Positions 47,536 through 57,738 are shown, counted from the first letter of the stretch. The stretch is 64,000 nucleotides of DNA from Candidatus Epulonipiscium viviparus (GCF_030708075.1 NZ_CP117982.1:1587503-1651502); one strand, 5' to 3'. Notes: generated by a model not told the origin, from the letters alone. Program-made: numbers and translations.

Positions 47536-48892
47536 ATGCATTGCTATTCACAAACGTTGCTATATCCGAAATAACATCCTCGCTTACAACGCCCTTCTCC
47601 TGATATTCCGATATGTCGCCGGCACCATTAGATGGCATCATCAGATGATTTAAATTTTCGTATAGCTTAAATGTTGCCATAGGATATTCCGCCAAAGCCT
47701 CTTGCCATGCTGCATAGTCGGTAGTAGCTTTTACCTGGAAATCTTTGGCACCTTGTAACACCAAAACTGGTACCTCAATATCTGAAATAAAATTAATCCC
47801 TGCAAATTCTTTGGTCGATTTCTGATACCCTGCTGGAAGCCCCATCAAAATTTGATCGTCAGGAATATCTGACATATCCGACCTAAGTATCGCGATGTCC
47901 TCTTCGACTTTTATCATCTGTTCTACAACTAAAGTAGTAGTAGCATCGTCGAAACCGCCCTGTTGTGCAACCCTTTCTATATCTTTATTTTGCGCATACG
48001 ATGCCTCAAAAAGAGGGTCCAGGATTCCTGCCATAGAAATAATTCCAGAAATTTCAGGATTCGCAACGGCAATTGCGGGAGTGAGCCCACCTCCCATCGA
48101 ATGCCCTAACACAAATATTGCTCGCGGATTAGTTTTTTGACTCTCTGTTAATAACAAATCAATCGCGGCATCAACGTCGTTTAGCACCTCGTGTTGTATA
48201 GTCAACTGTGCGCCCAGCTCTGCCATCTCCTTTGGGTAAGCATAGGTTCTCTTGTCATATCTGAGTGTGGCAATCCCCAGGTTAGCAAGGCCGTGAGCAA
48301 TATCCTGAAATGGCGCGTTGGCAGCGATGGTGGCATTTTTATCTGCAGGCCCAGAGCCATGCACTAACAAAACTACAGGCGGGTTTGTAACATCTGTAGG
48401 AAGCGTAAGTACTCCGTCAAGAGGCATAAGATCGCCAATTGTCACCGCTATCTCTTCAAATGACGCATCTGCAGCTAAGGGCTTATCGATAGATGCATAA
48501 TTTAAATTTAAGCCAGAAATTTCGTTTGCACCGTTATAAACTAAAGTAACTTTGAAGCCATTATGTTCGTATTCATAAATCACTTCTGCAATATAAAATT
48601 CATTTGCAACTATTCCATCTGCAGTATAAAACCCTACATATTCTCCAGTTGTTAAATTTTGGACCATCATATTTAGCGTGGCAGCATCCAGCCCTGCTTT
48701 CGCCATCTTTTCGTCAAACGCTGCAATCACCTTATCCGCATTGCCTGCAATTAATTCATCTGCCTGTGCGCGAGCCAGAGTAAGCATAGCATCCTCATTA
48801 AAGTGTACAGTTTCAATTTCTGTCTTTGAAGTGCATCCGCCCAACAAGCTTATGGATACAGCGCAGGCAATTAGCATAATAAATTTTTTCAT
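47534..48892 (-). CDS. Alpha/beta hydrolase lipoprotein with DUF3887-like N-terminal domain
   Basis: 452 residues. Lipobox LGGC (Cys20) implies anchoring to the outer face of the membrane. Residues about 30-130 resemble the DUF3887 sheet domain. The rest is an alpha/beta hydrolase with oxyanion HGSGPADKN, nucleophile GHSMGGG, acid in VLQGAKDFQV and a histidine in YENLNHLMM. It likely cleaves esters or peptides outside the cell; the substrate is unknown. It starts at ATG 48892 with GGAGGGG upstream, and lies behind the FNT channel terminator. Confidence 0.87.
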   Translation of the reverse strand: MKKFIMLIACAVSISLLGGCTSKTEIETVHFNEDAMLTLARAQADELIAGNADKVIAAFDEKMAKAGLDAATLNMMVQNLTTGEYVGFYTADGIVANEFYIAEVIYEYEHNGFKVTLVYNGANEISGLNLNYASIDKPLAADASFEEIAVTIGDLMPLDGVLTLPTDVTNPPVVLLVHGSGPADKNATIAANAPFQDIAHGLANLGIATLRYDKRTYAYPKEMAELGAQLTIQHEVLNDVDAAIDLLLTESQKTNPRAIFVLGHSMGGGLTPAIAVANPEISGIISMAGILDPLFEASYAQNKDIERVAQQGGFDDATTTLVVEQMIKVEEDIAILRSDMSDIPDDQILMGLPAGYQKSTKEFAGINFISDIEVPVLVLQGAKDFQVKATTDYAAWQEALAEYPMATFKLYENLNHLMMPSNGAGDISEYQEKGVVSEDVISDIATFVNSNA

Positions 48893-48910
48893 TATATTTC
48901 CCCTCCAAAT

Positions 48911-48937
48911 AAAAAAAATGGAGCCATATAGACTCCA
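48911..48937 (-). terminator. Terminator of formate/nitrite channel gene
   Basis: Minus-strand TGGAG-TCTATATGG-CTCCA stem, followed by eight T. Confidence 0.8.
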
Positions 48938-48943
48938 CTTAAG

Positions 48944-49789
48944 CTATTGTACTTTCTTAGCAAATACATAATGGGTTAGATAATACAAGGTGCCTATGAT
49001 AAATCCACCTAAAATGTTTCCAAGTAATACAGGAACTCCGTTATACCATATGAAGTTTAACCAAGTCACGTGCTCGATTTTTTCCGCAGTTACGCCTGCC
49101 GATAACGCCAAGTCCACAAGATCTGGTTGAGCTTTCGCAAAAAGAGCAACTGGTATATAATACATATTAGCAACTATATGTTCTGATGCACTCACCACAA
49201 ATGCAAATATTGAGAAAAATCCAGCAAGAACTTTTCCGGCAATATCTTTTGCGGCATAGATCATAACGATTCCAGAGCACACAAACAAGTTACACATAAT
49301 TCCTAATAAAAACGCTTGCATAAATGACATTGTTGTTTTTGCATATGCAGTTTTAAATATATAATAAAGGAACTGCCCGTCTCCCATCGTTAAAAGTCCC
49401 GAAAACGCCTCAATCAGGGCAATAAACGCGGCTCCAACAAAGTTCCCCAACAACACAATCGACAAGTTGGTTATCAAATCCATAACCGTTGTTTTCTTTT
49501 CATAAACACTCATTATAACCAAACAATTTCCAGTAAATAAGTCTGCACCATTTATTACAACAAACATCAATCCCACCGGAAAGACAATTCCAGCTACAAA
49601 TTTAGCAAGCCCAGGATCTGCAATCCCATGAGCTGCCGTAGACGACGCCAGTCCCCCCATTGCTATATACATTCCTGCCAAGATTCCCATCACGAAAATC
49701 TCCAGAAACGGTCTTTTTACTTTAGCAACTCCGGCCTCTATCGTATACGCTGAAATTTCTTTCGATGTTAAATAATTCTTATCTGCCAT
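48944..49789 (-). CDS. focA: Formate/nitrite transporter family channel
   Basis: 281 residues, six membrane helices, FNT family. AHGI and the SASEHIVANMYYIP motif with the central pore histidine are visible, and so is NILGGFIIG near the end. It moves formate, nitrite or another small monovalent anion. Formate export would fit fermentation. A perfect inverted repeat lies between the upstream tex gene and its ribosome binding site. Confidence 0.87.
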   Translation of the reverse strand: MADKNYLTSKEISAYTIEAGVAKVKRPFLEIFVMGILAGMYIAMGGLASSTAAHGIADPGLAKFVAGIVFPVGLMFVVINGADLFTGNCLVIMSVYEKKTTVMDLITNLSIVLLGNFVGAAFIALIEAFSGLLTMGDGQFLYYIFKTAYAKTTMSFMQAFLLGIMCNLFVCSGIVMIYAAKDIAGKVLAGFFSIFAFVVSASEHIVANMYYIPVALFAKAQPDLVDLALSAGVTAEKIEHVTWLNFIWYNGVPVLLGNILGGFIIGTLYYLTHYVFAKKVQ

Positions 49790-49805
49790 TTTTGATTACT
49801 CCTTA

Positions 49806-49833
49806 ATAAAATTTACCTCCACAAAAATTTTAT
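49806..49833 (-). other. Inverted repeat upstream of focA
   Basis: ATAAAATTT / AAATTTTAT, perfect nine-base arms (49806-49814, 49825-49833). The minus-strand loop contains GGAGGT. It lies after the tex stop and before AAGGAG of focA. Confidence 0.55.
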
Positions 49834-49846
49834 CTTAAGTGTATTA

Positions 49847-51970
49847 CTACAAATTTTTCATTGACAGACCAATTTTCTTATTTTTAACATCGACACTAAT
49901 CACGGCCACTTTCACAACATCTCCCACTTTCACAACGTCTAGCGGGTGCTTTACATATCTATTTGATAATTGTGATAGGTGGACCAATCCATCTTGATGT
50001 ACCCCTATATCTACAAAAGCTCCAAAATCAACAATATTTCTCACCGTACCATTAAGTTTCATACCAACTTCTAAATCTGTAATTTCCAAAATTTCACTGT
50101 GCAAAATCGGGCTAGGCATATCTTCTCTAGGGTCGCGACCAGGTTTTTCAAGCTCTGTAATTATGTCAATCAACGTCATCGACCCCACTTCAAGTTCTTG
50201 TGCCAACTTTTCAACGTCTGAAATTTTGCTTCTGATTCCACTAAAAGAAGCTGTTTTTGTATCAAATCCTAACTTTTCAATCAATTGTGATGCAACAATA
50301 TAAGACTCAGGATGAACACCTGTTCTATCTAAGAAATTTGTTCCGTCTATAATTCTCAAAAATCCTGCACACTGTTCAAACATTTTAGGTCCCAACCCTT
50401 TGACCTTCTTTATCTCTGCGCGCGTTTTGAATGCACCATGTTCTTCGCGATAAATAATTATATTCTCTGATACACTCTTCTTGATGCCAGCCACATATTG
50501 TAGTAGCGATGCGGACGCCGTATTCACATCCACTCCCACTTCATTAACGGAGCTTTCTACCACACCACCAAGGCTTTCTTCCAATTTTTTTTGATTCATA
50601 TCATGTTGATATTGACCTACCCCAATTGCTTTGGGCTCAATTTTCACAAGCTCGGCAAGGGGATCTTGTAAGCGTCTTGCAATAGAAACTGCGCTTCTGG
50701 TGCCCACGTCATCGTTTGGAAATTCGTATGTTGCTAGTTTTGAAGCCGAATATACCGAGGCTCCTGCTTCGTTTACTATCACATAACTAATCTTCAAAGA
50801 ATTTTCTCGAATCATGTCCGCAACAACTTTTTCTGTCTCTCGTGAGGCAGTTCCGTTTCCAATTGCTATCAAAGTAATATTATGTTCTTGTATAAGTTTT
50901 ATGAGTACTTTCTTAGTTTTTTCGATTTCGTTTTTTGGAATAGTGGGATAAACCACCGTATTATCAAGCTTTTTGCCCATCGAATCGATAACAGCAACTT
51001 TGCATCCTGTTCGAAATCCAGGATCCAACCCTAGTACTGTATGTCCTTTAATCGGCTTTGCCATAAGCAATTGATAAAGATTTTTCTTAAAAACGTCTAT
51101 TGCCCCTTCTTGTGCTTGCTCGGTTAAGGCGTTGCGAATATCTCTTTCTATTGATGGGGCAATCAATCTTTTATAGCTGTCTTGTATTGAATTTTTCAAA
51201 AGTTCTTGATTATACTCGGATATAATTTGTCGGTATAGATAATTTAAAATCAACTCTGTATCTATCTCTATCTTTACCGAAAGAATTTTTTCGTTTTCAC
51301 CACGATTAATTGCAAGTACTCTATGTGAAGGAATTTTTTTTACAGGTTCCTCATAATCGTAGTAAATTTTAAAAACTTCTTTTTCGTCTTTAGATGCCTC
51401 TTTAATTTTGGTAACGATCTTGCCTTCTGCAAAAGTAGTATCTCGAATTTGTCCTCTAAAGGTTGCGTTATCACTTACAAATTCTGCTATTATATCGCTA
51501 GCGCCAGCAAGTGCGTCGGCGGCTGTTAAGACTCCCTTTTCGGCATCCACAAATTGAGCAACCCTGTCGTCTGCGATCTCTCCTGCTAAAATGTCATTTG
51601 CAAGCTCCTCTAATCCACGCTCCTTGGCTATTGTGGCTCGCGTACGTTTTTTAGACTTGTACGGAAGATATAAATCCTCAACAATAGTTAGCGTCGGAGC
51701 GGCGTCAATTTCTTTTTGCAGCTCGGGAGTCAATTTTTCTTGCTCTTCGATCAGTCTTATGACTTGTTCCTTTCTGGCCTCTAAATTTCTAAGATAGTTC
51801 AATCTTTCGTCAAAATTACGTAATACTTCGTCGTCTAATCCACCTGTAAGCTCTTTTCGATACCTTGCAATAAACGGAATAGTATTGTCTTCATCAATTA
51901 ATTTAATGGTGTTTTCTACCTGGTCTTTTCGTATATTCAGTTCTTCGCTTAGTATTTTAATTATATCCAT
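49847..51970 (-). CDS. tex: Tex family RNA-binding protein
   Basis: 707 residues, the normal length for Tex. Expected order: N-terminal HTH region, YqgF/RNase H-like domain (GLDPGFRTGCKVAVID), helix-hairpin-helix region (VKGLGPKMFEQCAGFLRI) and a C-terminal S1 domain (NGTVRNIVDFGAFVDIGV). It influences transcription and translation through nucleic-acid binding, but its exact role is unclear. ATG 51970 follows AGAGGAG; an in-frame upstream ATG (52006) has no ribosome binding site. Confidence 0.94.
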   Translation of the reverse strand: MDIIKILSEELNIRKDQVENTIKLIDEDNTIPFIARYRKELTGGLDDEVLRNFDERLNYLRNLEARKEQVIRLIEEQEKLTPELQKEIDAAPTLTIVEDLYLPYKSKKRTRATIAKERGLEELANDILAGEIADDRVAQFVDAEKGVLTAADALAGASDIIAEFVSDNATFRGQIRDTTFAEGKIVTKIKEASKDEKEVFKIYYDYEEPVKKIPSHRVLAINRGENEKILSVKIEIDTELILNYLYRQIISEYNQELLKNSIQDSYKRLIAPSIERDIRNALTEQAQEGAIDVFKKNLYQLLMAKPIKGHTVLGLDPGFRTGCKVAVIDSMGKKLDNTVVYPTIPKNEIEKTKKVLIKLIQEHNITLIAIGNGTASRETEKVVADMIRENSLKISYVIVNEAGASVYSASKLATYEFPNDDVGTRSAVSIARRLQDPLAELVKIEPKAIGVGQYQHDMNQKKLEESLGGVVESSVNEVGVDVNTASASLLQYVAGIKKSVSENIIIYREEHGAFKTRAEIKKVKGLGPKMFEQCAGFLRIIDGTNFLDRTGVHPESYIVASQLIEKLGFDTKTASFSGIRSKISDVEKLAQELEVGSMTLIDIITELEKPGRDPREDMPSPILHSEILEITDLEVGMKLNGTVRNIVDFGAFVDIGVHQDGLVHLSQLSNRYVKHPLDVVKVGDVVKVAVISVDVKNKKIGLSMKNL

Positions 51971-52012
51971 TTTAATTTGTAACTCCTCTTTAATAATTAT
52001 GTTCAAAATTTC

Positions 52013-52156
52013 TTAAAAGTTTGTAAAGAATGCCGCCATAGAACCAAATAATCCCAATACCATAGATAAAACAAGCATAATACTAATGAACATTTGAATT
52101 TTAGGCCTACGCTTATTCATTCTTTCGTGGAAATTCAATTCAGTAGTCTTTTTCAT
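52013..52156 (-). CDS. Small single-helix membrane protein (47 aa)
   Basis: A 47-codon gene with GAGGAGGAG formed by the last codons of the upstream helicase gene, ATG at 52156. Product: basic N-terminus (FHERMNKRRPKIQM) and one hydrophobic helix (about residues 22-44), ending TNF. It resembles the short DUF4044-type membrane proteins of Firmicutes by layout, without firm homology. The location between the helicase and tex and the overlapping Shine-Dalgarno sequence argue that it is a real gene. Confidence 0.7.
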   Translation of the reverse strand: MKKTTELNFHERMNKRRPKIQMFISIMLVLSMVLGLFGSMAAFFTNF

Positions 52157-52158
52157 GA

Positions 52159-54150
52159 TTACTCCTCCTCAAGTTTGATGATCCTTTTTTTAAAGCAATA
52201 TTTATAGTCTATGCGCCTAGTGCATTGCTCTTGAAACTCAACGCGTGCAAATTTATCCTTCACATCCCTAATTATACCACTTCCATGCAGTTTATGCATA
52301 ATTTTATCACCAATTTTTATGGTAATTTCTGCACCTTCCATTTCCTCTAAAAAAGGCGTAGGTCTTACAGTTTTATTTCTAAAAGTTTTGGGCAAATATA
52401 TATTCAAATAATTTTTCGCGCGTGTGGCCGCGACATAAAATAATCGTCTTTCTTCTTCTATCTTATGTTCTGTAACACATTTAGCGCTAGGCAAAACTTC
52501 ATCTACTGCATTGACGATATATACATATTCAAATTCCAGACCCTTCGCACTATGCATTGTGGTCAAAGTAACTCGATCAAGCGATTTTTGGTTTCGTAGT
52601 TGATCTTGCAGTTGCATATCAAATTTTTGTAGCTTGTCTTCCCATTGCAAATAGTCGTCTATGTCTGTCGCAGAATAGAGTATATCATCCAAATAGTCAT
52701 AAAATGCTTGCGGGTCAACTTTGATACATTCCTCCGCATAATATTGTAAATATTTTTTATATCCTATTACATCTCTTATATATTCTATCCCCTCAGATAC
52801 AGTTTTTTTAGCAAGATGATTTAGTTTAGTATCTAGTTTCGTTAATTTTTCTTTTTGCCAAGCCTTTAGAGTATCTGATTGTATAAGATCTAAAAGAGTA
52901 AAGTTGCGAAGGTTTAAAATAGTTTGCCTAGGAATATATCTACTTGGCTTGTTTGCTATCGCTTGAAATGCATCGGCATTAGATCGGTCATATGCCAATC
53001 GAAAATATGCCAAAATATCCTTGGTAATCCAGTGATTATAGATCGTGGTGATATTGTCTCTCATTTTAAATGCCAAGTTTCTATTTAATAGCTCCTCCGC
53101 AAATGGCTGTGCTTCTGTATTATTTCTATATATAATTGCAATTTCAGAGCTCGGCACCCCTTTTTTTAACACTTCTTCTATAGCGGTAACTACATCTTTG
53201 ACTTGGATTCGAACGCTTTTACATTCCACTATTTGCGGTGCTATTTTATTGGTATTATGAGCTTTCATCACCTTGTCGTATCGATTTTTGTTGCATTTAA
53301 TCACCGAATTGCTTTTCTGTACTATTTCTGAGTTGGAGCGATAATTTATATCCAATATAACCTTAGTGGTCGAAGGAAAGTGCTCCGCAAAGTTTAGCAA
53401 AAACTCCGGCTTGGCACCTCGAAACGAATAAATACTTTGGTCATCATCTCCCACTACAAAAATTTCGTCATTCGATTCCTTTAACAATTTAATACATTCA
53501 AACTGCACCTTATTAATGTCCTGAAACTCATCTATCAATATATGTGAATACTGCATAGCAAAGCGAGCTCGCAACTTGTCGTTATCCTTCAAATGCTGAT
53601 AACAATCCACTAGCATATCGTCAAAGTCAAACAAGTTTTTGTCGCTCTTATATGTCTCATACTCTATCGCAACTTTTTCAAATATTTCCTGTGAAAGCTT
53701 CTCCGGTATATAATTACCCAAATGCAAAAGTTGATTTTTCATCAAGGTATATTCCATTAAAAATGTATCCACAAAGTCTACAATATCTGCTGTACCTATG
53801 TTTTTGTAAACCTGCTCAATAAATTTCTTTTTTAAGATCTCATTTATCAAATTTGCCAAATTGTATTTTGCAGGATTAGCAGATCGAAGTATTCGGAAAA
53901 ATGTAGAATGAAATGTTCCGAAGGTAACTTCGTTATGACCGTATTTGCTATGAAATCTGTCTTTCATTTCTTGAGCCGCCATTTTTGCAAATGTTATGAC
54001 CAATATATTTCTTGCGTTAATTTGTAGTTCATTAATCATATAATTTACACGCTCTACAATTACAGTTGTTTTTCCAGATCCCGGGCCGGCAACAACTAAA
54101 ACTGCACCCTTGGATATTGTTACTGCCAATTTCTGATTTTCATTTAACAT
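52159..54150 (-). CDS. UvrD/PcrA-like ATP-dependent DNA helicase
   Basis: 663 residues of superfamily 1A. Walker A AGPGSGKT (21-28), motif II DEFQDIN, motif III DDDQSIYSFRGAKP, motif IV YRSNSEIV and late TTMHSAKGLEFEYVYI with VAATRAKN are intact. It is shorter than PcrA (about 730) and has a Tudor-like C-terminus (KIMHKLHGSGIIRDV). It probably acts in repair or replication restart. It lies downstream of nth and upstream of the 47-aa membrane protein gene. Confidence 0.9.
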   Translation of the reverse strand: MLNENQKLAVTISKGAVLVVAGPGSGKTTVIVERVNYMINELQINARNILVITFAKMAAQEMKDRFHSKYGHNEVTFGTFHSTFFRILRSANPAKYNLANLINEILKKKFIEQVYKNIGTADIVDFVDTFLMEYTLMKNQLLHLGNYIPEKLSQEIFEKVAIEYETYKSDKNLFDFDDMLVDCYQHLKDNDKLRARFAMQYSHILIDEFQDINKVQFECIKLLKESNDEIFVVGDDDQSIYSFRGAKPEFLLNFAEHFPSTTKVILDINYRSNSEIVQKSNSVIKCNKNRYDKVMKAHNTNKIAPQIVECKSVRIQVKDVVTAIEEVLKKGVPSSEIAIIYRNNTEAQPFAEELLNRNLAFKMRDNITTIYNHWITKDILAYFRLAYDRSNADAFQAIANKPSRYIPRQTILNLRNFTLLDLIQSDTLKAWQKEKLTKLDTKLNHLAKKTVSEGIEYIRDVIGYKKYLQYYAEECIKVDPQAFYDYLDDILYSATDIDDYLQWEDKLQKFDMQLQDQLRNQKSLDRVTLTTMHSAKGLEFEYVYIVNAVDEVLPSAKCVTEHKIEEERRLFYVAATRAKNYLNIYLPKTFRNKTVRPTPFLEEMEGAEITIKIGDKIMHKLHGSGIIRDVKDKFARVEFQEQCTRRIDYKYCFKKRIIKLEEE

Positions 54151-54165
54151 ATATATACCTCACTG

Positions 54166-54804
54166 TTATTCTATTCCTTGTTTTAATTCATATGGACATT
54201 GCTCTAAAAACATGCACTGGCTACATCTCGGATTTCGAGCAGTACAGATGGCTCTCCCATGCATTATCACTTGGATGTTATAACTAATCCACTCCTCCTC
54301 GGGAAGCAACTCCATTAATTCGTATTCTATTTTGGTGGGGTCAGCGCTTTCGGTAAACCCCCACCTCGTACTAATCCGTTTTACATGCGTGTCAACCACA
54401 ATGCTGGGAATATGGTATATATTTCCACGAATGACATTCGCTGTTTTTCTGCCCACTCCTGCTAATTGAACTAAATCCTCAATTTCAGAAGGCACTTGTC
54501 CATCATATTTATCGACTATGGTCGCGGCAGTTGCGATAATATTCTTTGCCTTATTTTTATAAAACCCGGCGCTTTTGATATCCATTTCCAATTCGGCTGC
54601 TGAAGCGGAGGCAAAGCTTTCGGCGCACGGATACTTTCTAAACAATGTTGCCGTTATAATATTAACTCTTTCATCCGTACACTGCGCGCTTAGTATTGTT
54701 GCAACAAGTAATTCAAAGGGATTAGAATGGTTGAGAAAGCAAGGAACATCTTTGGGATAGTGTAGATTTAATATCTTCAATATCTCCCCAACATTTGCTT
54801 TCAT
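54166..54804 (-). CDS. nth: Endonuclease III
   Basis: 212-residue DNA glycosylase/AP lyase for oxidised pyrimidines. The helix-hairpin-helix LAGVGRKTANV holds catalytic Lys120, Asp138 sits in VVDTHVKR, and the [4Fe-4S] ligands Cys187, 194, 197 and 203 have the normal spacing. The start ATG 54804 overlaps the stop of the radical SAM gene (ATGA). The longer GTG start at 54816 lies inside the Shine-Dalgarno sequence GAGGTGG. Confidence 0.95.
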   Translation of the reverse strand: MKANVGEILKILNLHYPKDVPCFLNHSNPFELLVATILSAQCTDERVNIITATLFRKYPCAESFASASAAELEMDIKSAGFYKNKAKNIIATAATIVDKYDGQVPSEIEDLVQLAGVGRKTANVIRGNIYHIPSIVVDTHVKRISTRWGFTESADPTKIEYELMELLPEEEWISYNIQVIMHGRAICTARNPRCSQCMFLEQCPYELKQGIE

Positions 54805-56489
54805 ATTTGTAGCCACCTCGCTTTACTTTGTCCATACTCATATAAAAATATTATTGGCATCGGCTCACCTCGCAATGCTAAGTCTTGGGTTAGATCATAC
54901 TGAAAATATTCCACATGCATCATTCGCTGCCGTTGCTTCATATTGAGATGCCCGGCGGCCATTTTGATAATCACTGCCGGATCTTTCAAATGCTCCAATG
55001 CAGTTTCTTTAAATTTTGACTGATCGATGGTTGCAAGCATCGGCATATGGTCTTTTATATTTTCGTGCAACAACCAATCAAATCGTATCAATTCCTTTAT
55101 AAGCTCCACATTGATGCGCTCAGTCTGCTGCATAAATTCTAGCAACAGAAGGTAGTACGACTCCTTCTTGTGGCTCAGATGCTCATAGCCTTGCCTCTCC
55201 CAAAATTCTGCCAGCTGTTCAAAGAATATAAATGGCGTTGGATACAGCTCAAACATATAACTTAGCGTTCGCTCAAAACGATTGCTATTATAAAACCTCT
55301 CTACCATCTCGCAAATTGTGTGTAGCTTTAAAACTTCATCATACGAGATATATTTCGTCGAAAGAACTTCATATGGTGGGTAATCCTTATATACAATTCC
55401 ATATTTATCCGCATCTTGCTCCATCTGCGACCCTTTTAGCACCTTCAAAAATCCTAGCTGCAGTTGCTCGGGGCGTAGCGATATCACGTCATTAAACGAT
55501 TTTCTAAACGAATGATAGTCTTCGTGCGGAAGCCCCACAATCAAATCTAGGTGTAGATGAATATTTTCTAGTTGCTTTAAATTTTGTACTATTTTTCCTA
55601 GCTTTGCAAATGGCATAGGGCGATTGATTGCCACTAACGCATCAGCATTGGTGGTCTGTACTCCTATTTCAAATTGAATCAACCCTGCCCTAGCCGATTG
55701 CAAAACATACAGCATTTCCTTGGTGATCAGCTCTGCAGCAAGCTCGAAGTGAAAATTGGTGATTCCGTTATCGTACTTAATAATATATTTCCAAACCTCC
55801 AATGCAAATTTGAAATTGGCATTAAATGTGCGATCTACAAACTTCACCTGCTTGATTTTCTTAGTCAAAAAGTATTCCAAATCTTGTAGTACTCGTTCTA
55901 GCGGTAAATAGCGCACGCCCTTGTCGATGCCAGAAATACAATAGGAGCAATTAAAAGGGCACCCTCGGCTAGATTCGTAGTAAATTATCTTGTTTACAAA
56001 TGGATCCAAATCTTGATAGACAAACGGCAGCTCTGCTAAGTTCATGGCTTTGGTTCTAGGATTTTTTACGATTTTATTTGCGTTTTTATATACAATAGCC
56101 GGAATATCGCAAAGTGGCGTTCCGGCTAAATATAGCTTCCAAGTAATTTCTCCTTCGCCCTCCATTATCAAATCCACTGGCAATTCGTTTAGCAGCTCCT
56201 CGCAATTAAAACTAACTTCAGGACCTCCTAGAACAATTTTTACATGAGGTAAAATTTTTTTGAGAGTTGGTATTATAGTTTTGATGTATTCGATATTCCA
56301 TATATAGCAAGAAAAGCCGATGATATCTGGCTGCCTTTTATATATTTGTTTAATTACCTGATTGTCATCGATGTTTATACTAAGCTCCAGCGTTTCGATA
56401 TCGGCGCCCTTACAATATTTCTCGATACAATGTATGGCTAAATTTGAGTGTATATATTTTGCATTAACTGCAACTAATAGAGTTTTCAT
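54801..56489 (-). CDS. B12-binding radical SAM protein (DUF4080-type)
   Basis: 562 residues: N-terminal cobalamin-binding-like domain (about 1-130, VLGGPEVSF), radical SAM domain with CPFNCSYC and the following GID motif, and a C-terminal DUF4080-like region. Substrate unknown. It overlaps the end of pyrC by 26 bases and the start of nth by an ATGA junction, so it is translated by coupling without a clear ribosome binding site of its own. Confidence 0.87.
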   Translation of the reverse strand: MKTLLVAVNAKYIHSNLAIHCIEKYCKGADIETLELSINIDDNQVIKQIYKRQPDIIGFSCYIWNIEYIKTIIPTLKKILPHVKIVLGGPEVSFNCEELLNELPVDLIMEGEGEITWKLYLAGTPLCDIPAIVYKNANKIVKNPRTKAMNLAELPFVYQDLDPFVNKIIYYESSRGCPFNCSYCISGIDKGVRYLPLERVLQDLEYFLTKKIKQVKFVDRTFNANFKFALEVWKYIIKYDNGITNFHFELAAELITKEMLYVLQSARAGLIQFEIGVQTTNADALVAINRPMPFAKLGKIVQNLKQLENIHLHLDLIVGLPHEDYHSFRKSFNDVISLRPEQLQLGFLKVLKGSQMEQDADKYGIVYKDYPPYEVLSTKYISYDEVLKLHTICEMVERFYNSNRFERTLSYMFELYPTPFIFFEQLAEFWERQGYEHLSHKKESYYLLLLEFMQQTERINVELIKELIRFDWLLHENIKDHMPMLATIDQSKFKETALEHLKDPAVIIKMAAGHLNMKQRQRMMHVEYFQYDLTQDLALRGEPMPIIFLYEYGQSKARWLQI

Positions 56490-57738
56490 AAATTATCTGT
56501 CCATTTACTAAAGTTTTTTCCACAACACCGAAGACTTCCATTCCTTCAAACGGAGTATTTCTAGATTTAGATACAAAGTCTTGGCTGTTTATTTTATATT
56601 TTGCATTAACATCGATAATGGCAATATCGGCAATTTTGCCCACATCGAGATTCCCTTTGTCTATGCCAATAATAGCGGCTGGCGTTGTAGACATTTTTGA
56701 AATCAATTCAAGCGGTGTTAAAATACCAGTTTTTACCAAATGTGTATAACTCAATGCGAAGCTAGTCTCTATTCCGATTATGCCAAACGGAGCTGTTTCG
56801 ATAGGAGATGCTTTTTCGGCCAAACTATGAGGGGCATGGTCTGTGGCAATAGCGTCTAAGATGCCCGACCTCAGTGCTGCTCGAATGGATGCGACGTCTT
56901 CTTTTGTTCGAAGCGGAGGGTTCATCTTTTTGTTAGAATCGTGATCAAAGAGGATGCTATCATCCAAGATAAAGTAGTGCGGTGCGGTTTCGGCGGTAAT
57001 GCGTATCCCTAGCTTTTTGCCAAATTCGATAAGCTCCACGCCTCCTTTGGTACTAACGTGGCATATATGAAGACGAGCGTTGTTGTGTCGTGCAAGAATC
57101 ATGTCGCGAGCGATGATAATCTCTTCTGCCTCTCGTCCCAGCCCCTTCAAATTGAAGCGCACCGAATTTTTGCCCTCGTTCATTACGCCACCGATTAAGT
57201 TCATATCTTCTGCGTGAGAAAATATTGGAAGCCCCACTGAGTTTGCAATACCCATAGCCTCCTTCATAATGGCAGAATTCATGGCGGTCTTGCCATCATC
57301 GCTTAGGGCACAAATTCCAGCCGCTGCCATACCCGTAATATCAGCAACCTCGGCTCCGTTTTGTCCCTTGGTTATGGCGCCTACAGGTATTACGTTCACC
57401 ACCGTGGCAGCGTCGCAAACGTATCGCACCATATTTGCAGTATCGATCACTGGATTGGTATTTGGCATGGGGCATATTGTTGTTATTCCTGCTCTCGCAG
57501 CGGCCAAGCATCCCGTCGCTATCGTTTCCTTATGCTCAAAGCCAGGCTCTCTTAGGTGTACATGCAAATCCACCAACCCCGGAATTACCCACTTCCCTGT
57601 CGCATCAATTACCGTATATCCTTCTGTACTTTTTTCTCCTATAAACTCAATACGTCCATCTTCTATATAAATATTTGTTATCTGTTCTAAATTAGTTGCG
57701 GGATTTAATATCAATCCGCCGGTTATACATGTTTTCAT
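56464..57738 (-). CDS. pyrC: Dihydroorotase
   Basis: 424-residue class I dihydroorotase of pyrimidine synthesis. Metal-binding HVHLREPG (59-66), the HAEDMNLI, HICHVSTKGG and ATDHAPH motifs are intact. It has a good Shine-Dalgarno sequence (TTAGGAGTG). It begins a minus-strand run pyrC - radical SAM - nth - helicase - small protein - tex - focA with overlapping or short gaps, probably one or two transcripts. No other pyr gene is in the window. Confidence 0.94.
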   Translation of the reverse strand: MKTCITGGLILNPATNLEQITNIYIEDGRIEFIGEKSTEGYTVIDATGKWVIPGLVDLHVHLREPGFEHKETIATGCLAAARAGITTICPMPNTNPVIDTANMVRYVCDAATVVNVIPVGAITKGQNGAEVADITGMAAAGICALSDDGKTAMNSAIMKEAMGIANSVGLPIFSHAEDMNLIGGVMNEGKNSVRFNLKGLGREAEEIIIARDMILARHNNARLHICHVSTKGGVELIEFGKKLGIRITAETAPHYFILDDSILFDHDSNKKMNPPLRTKEDVASIRAALRSGILDAIATDHAPHSLAEKASPIETAPFGIIGIETSFALSYTHLVKTGILTPLELISKMSTTPAAIIGIDKGNLDVGKIADIAIIDVNAKYKINSQDFVSKSRNTPFEGMEVFGVVEKTLVNGQIIYENSISCS

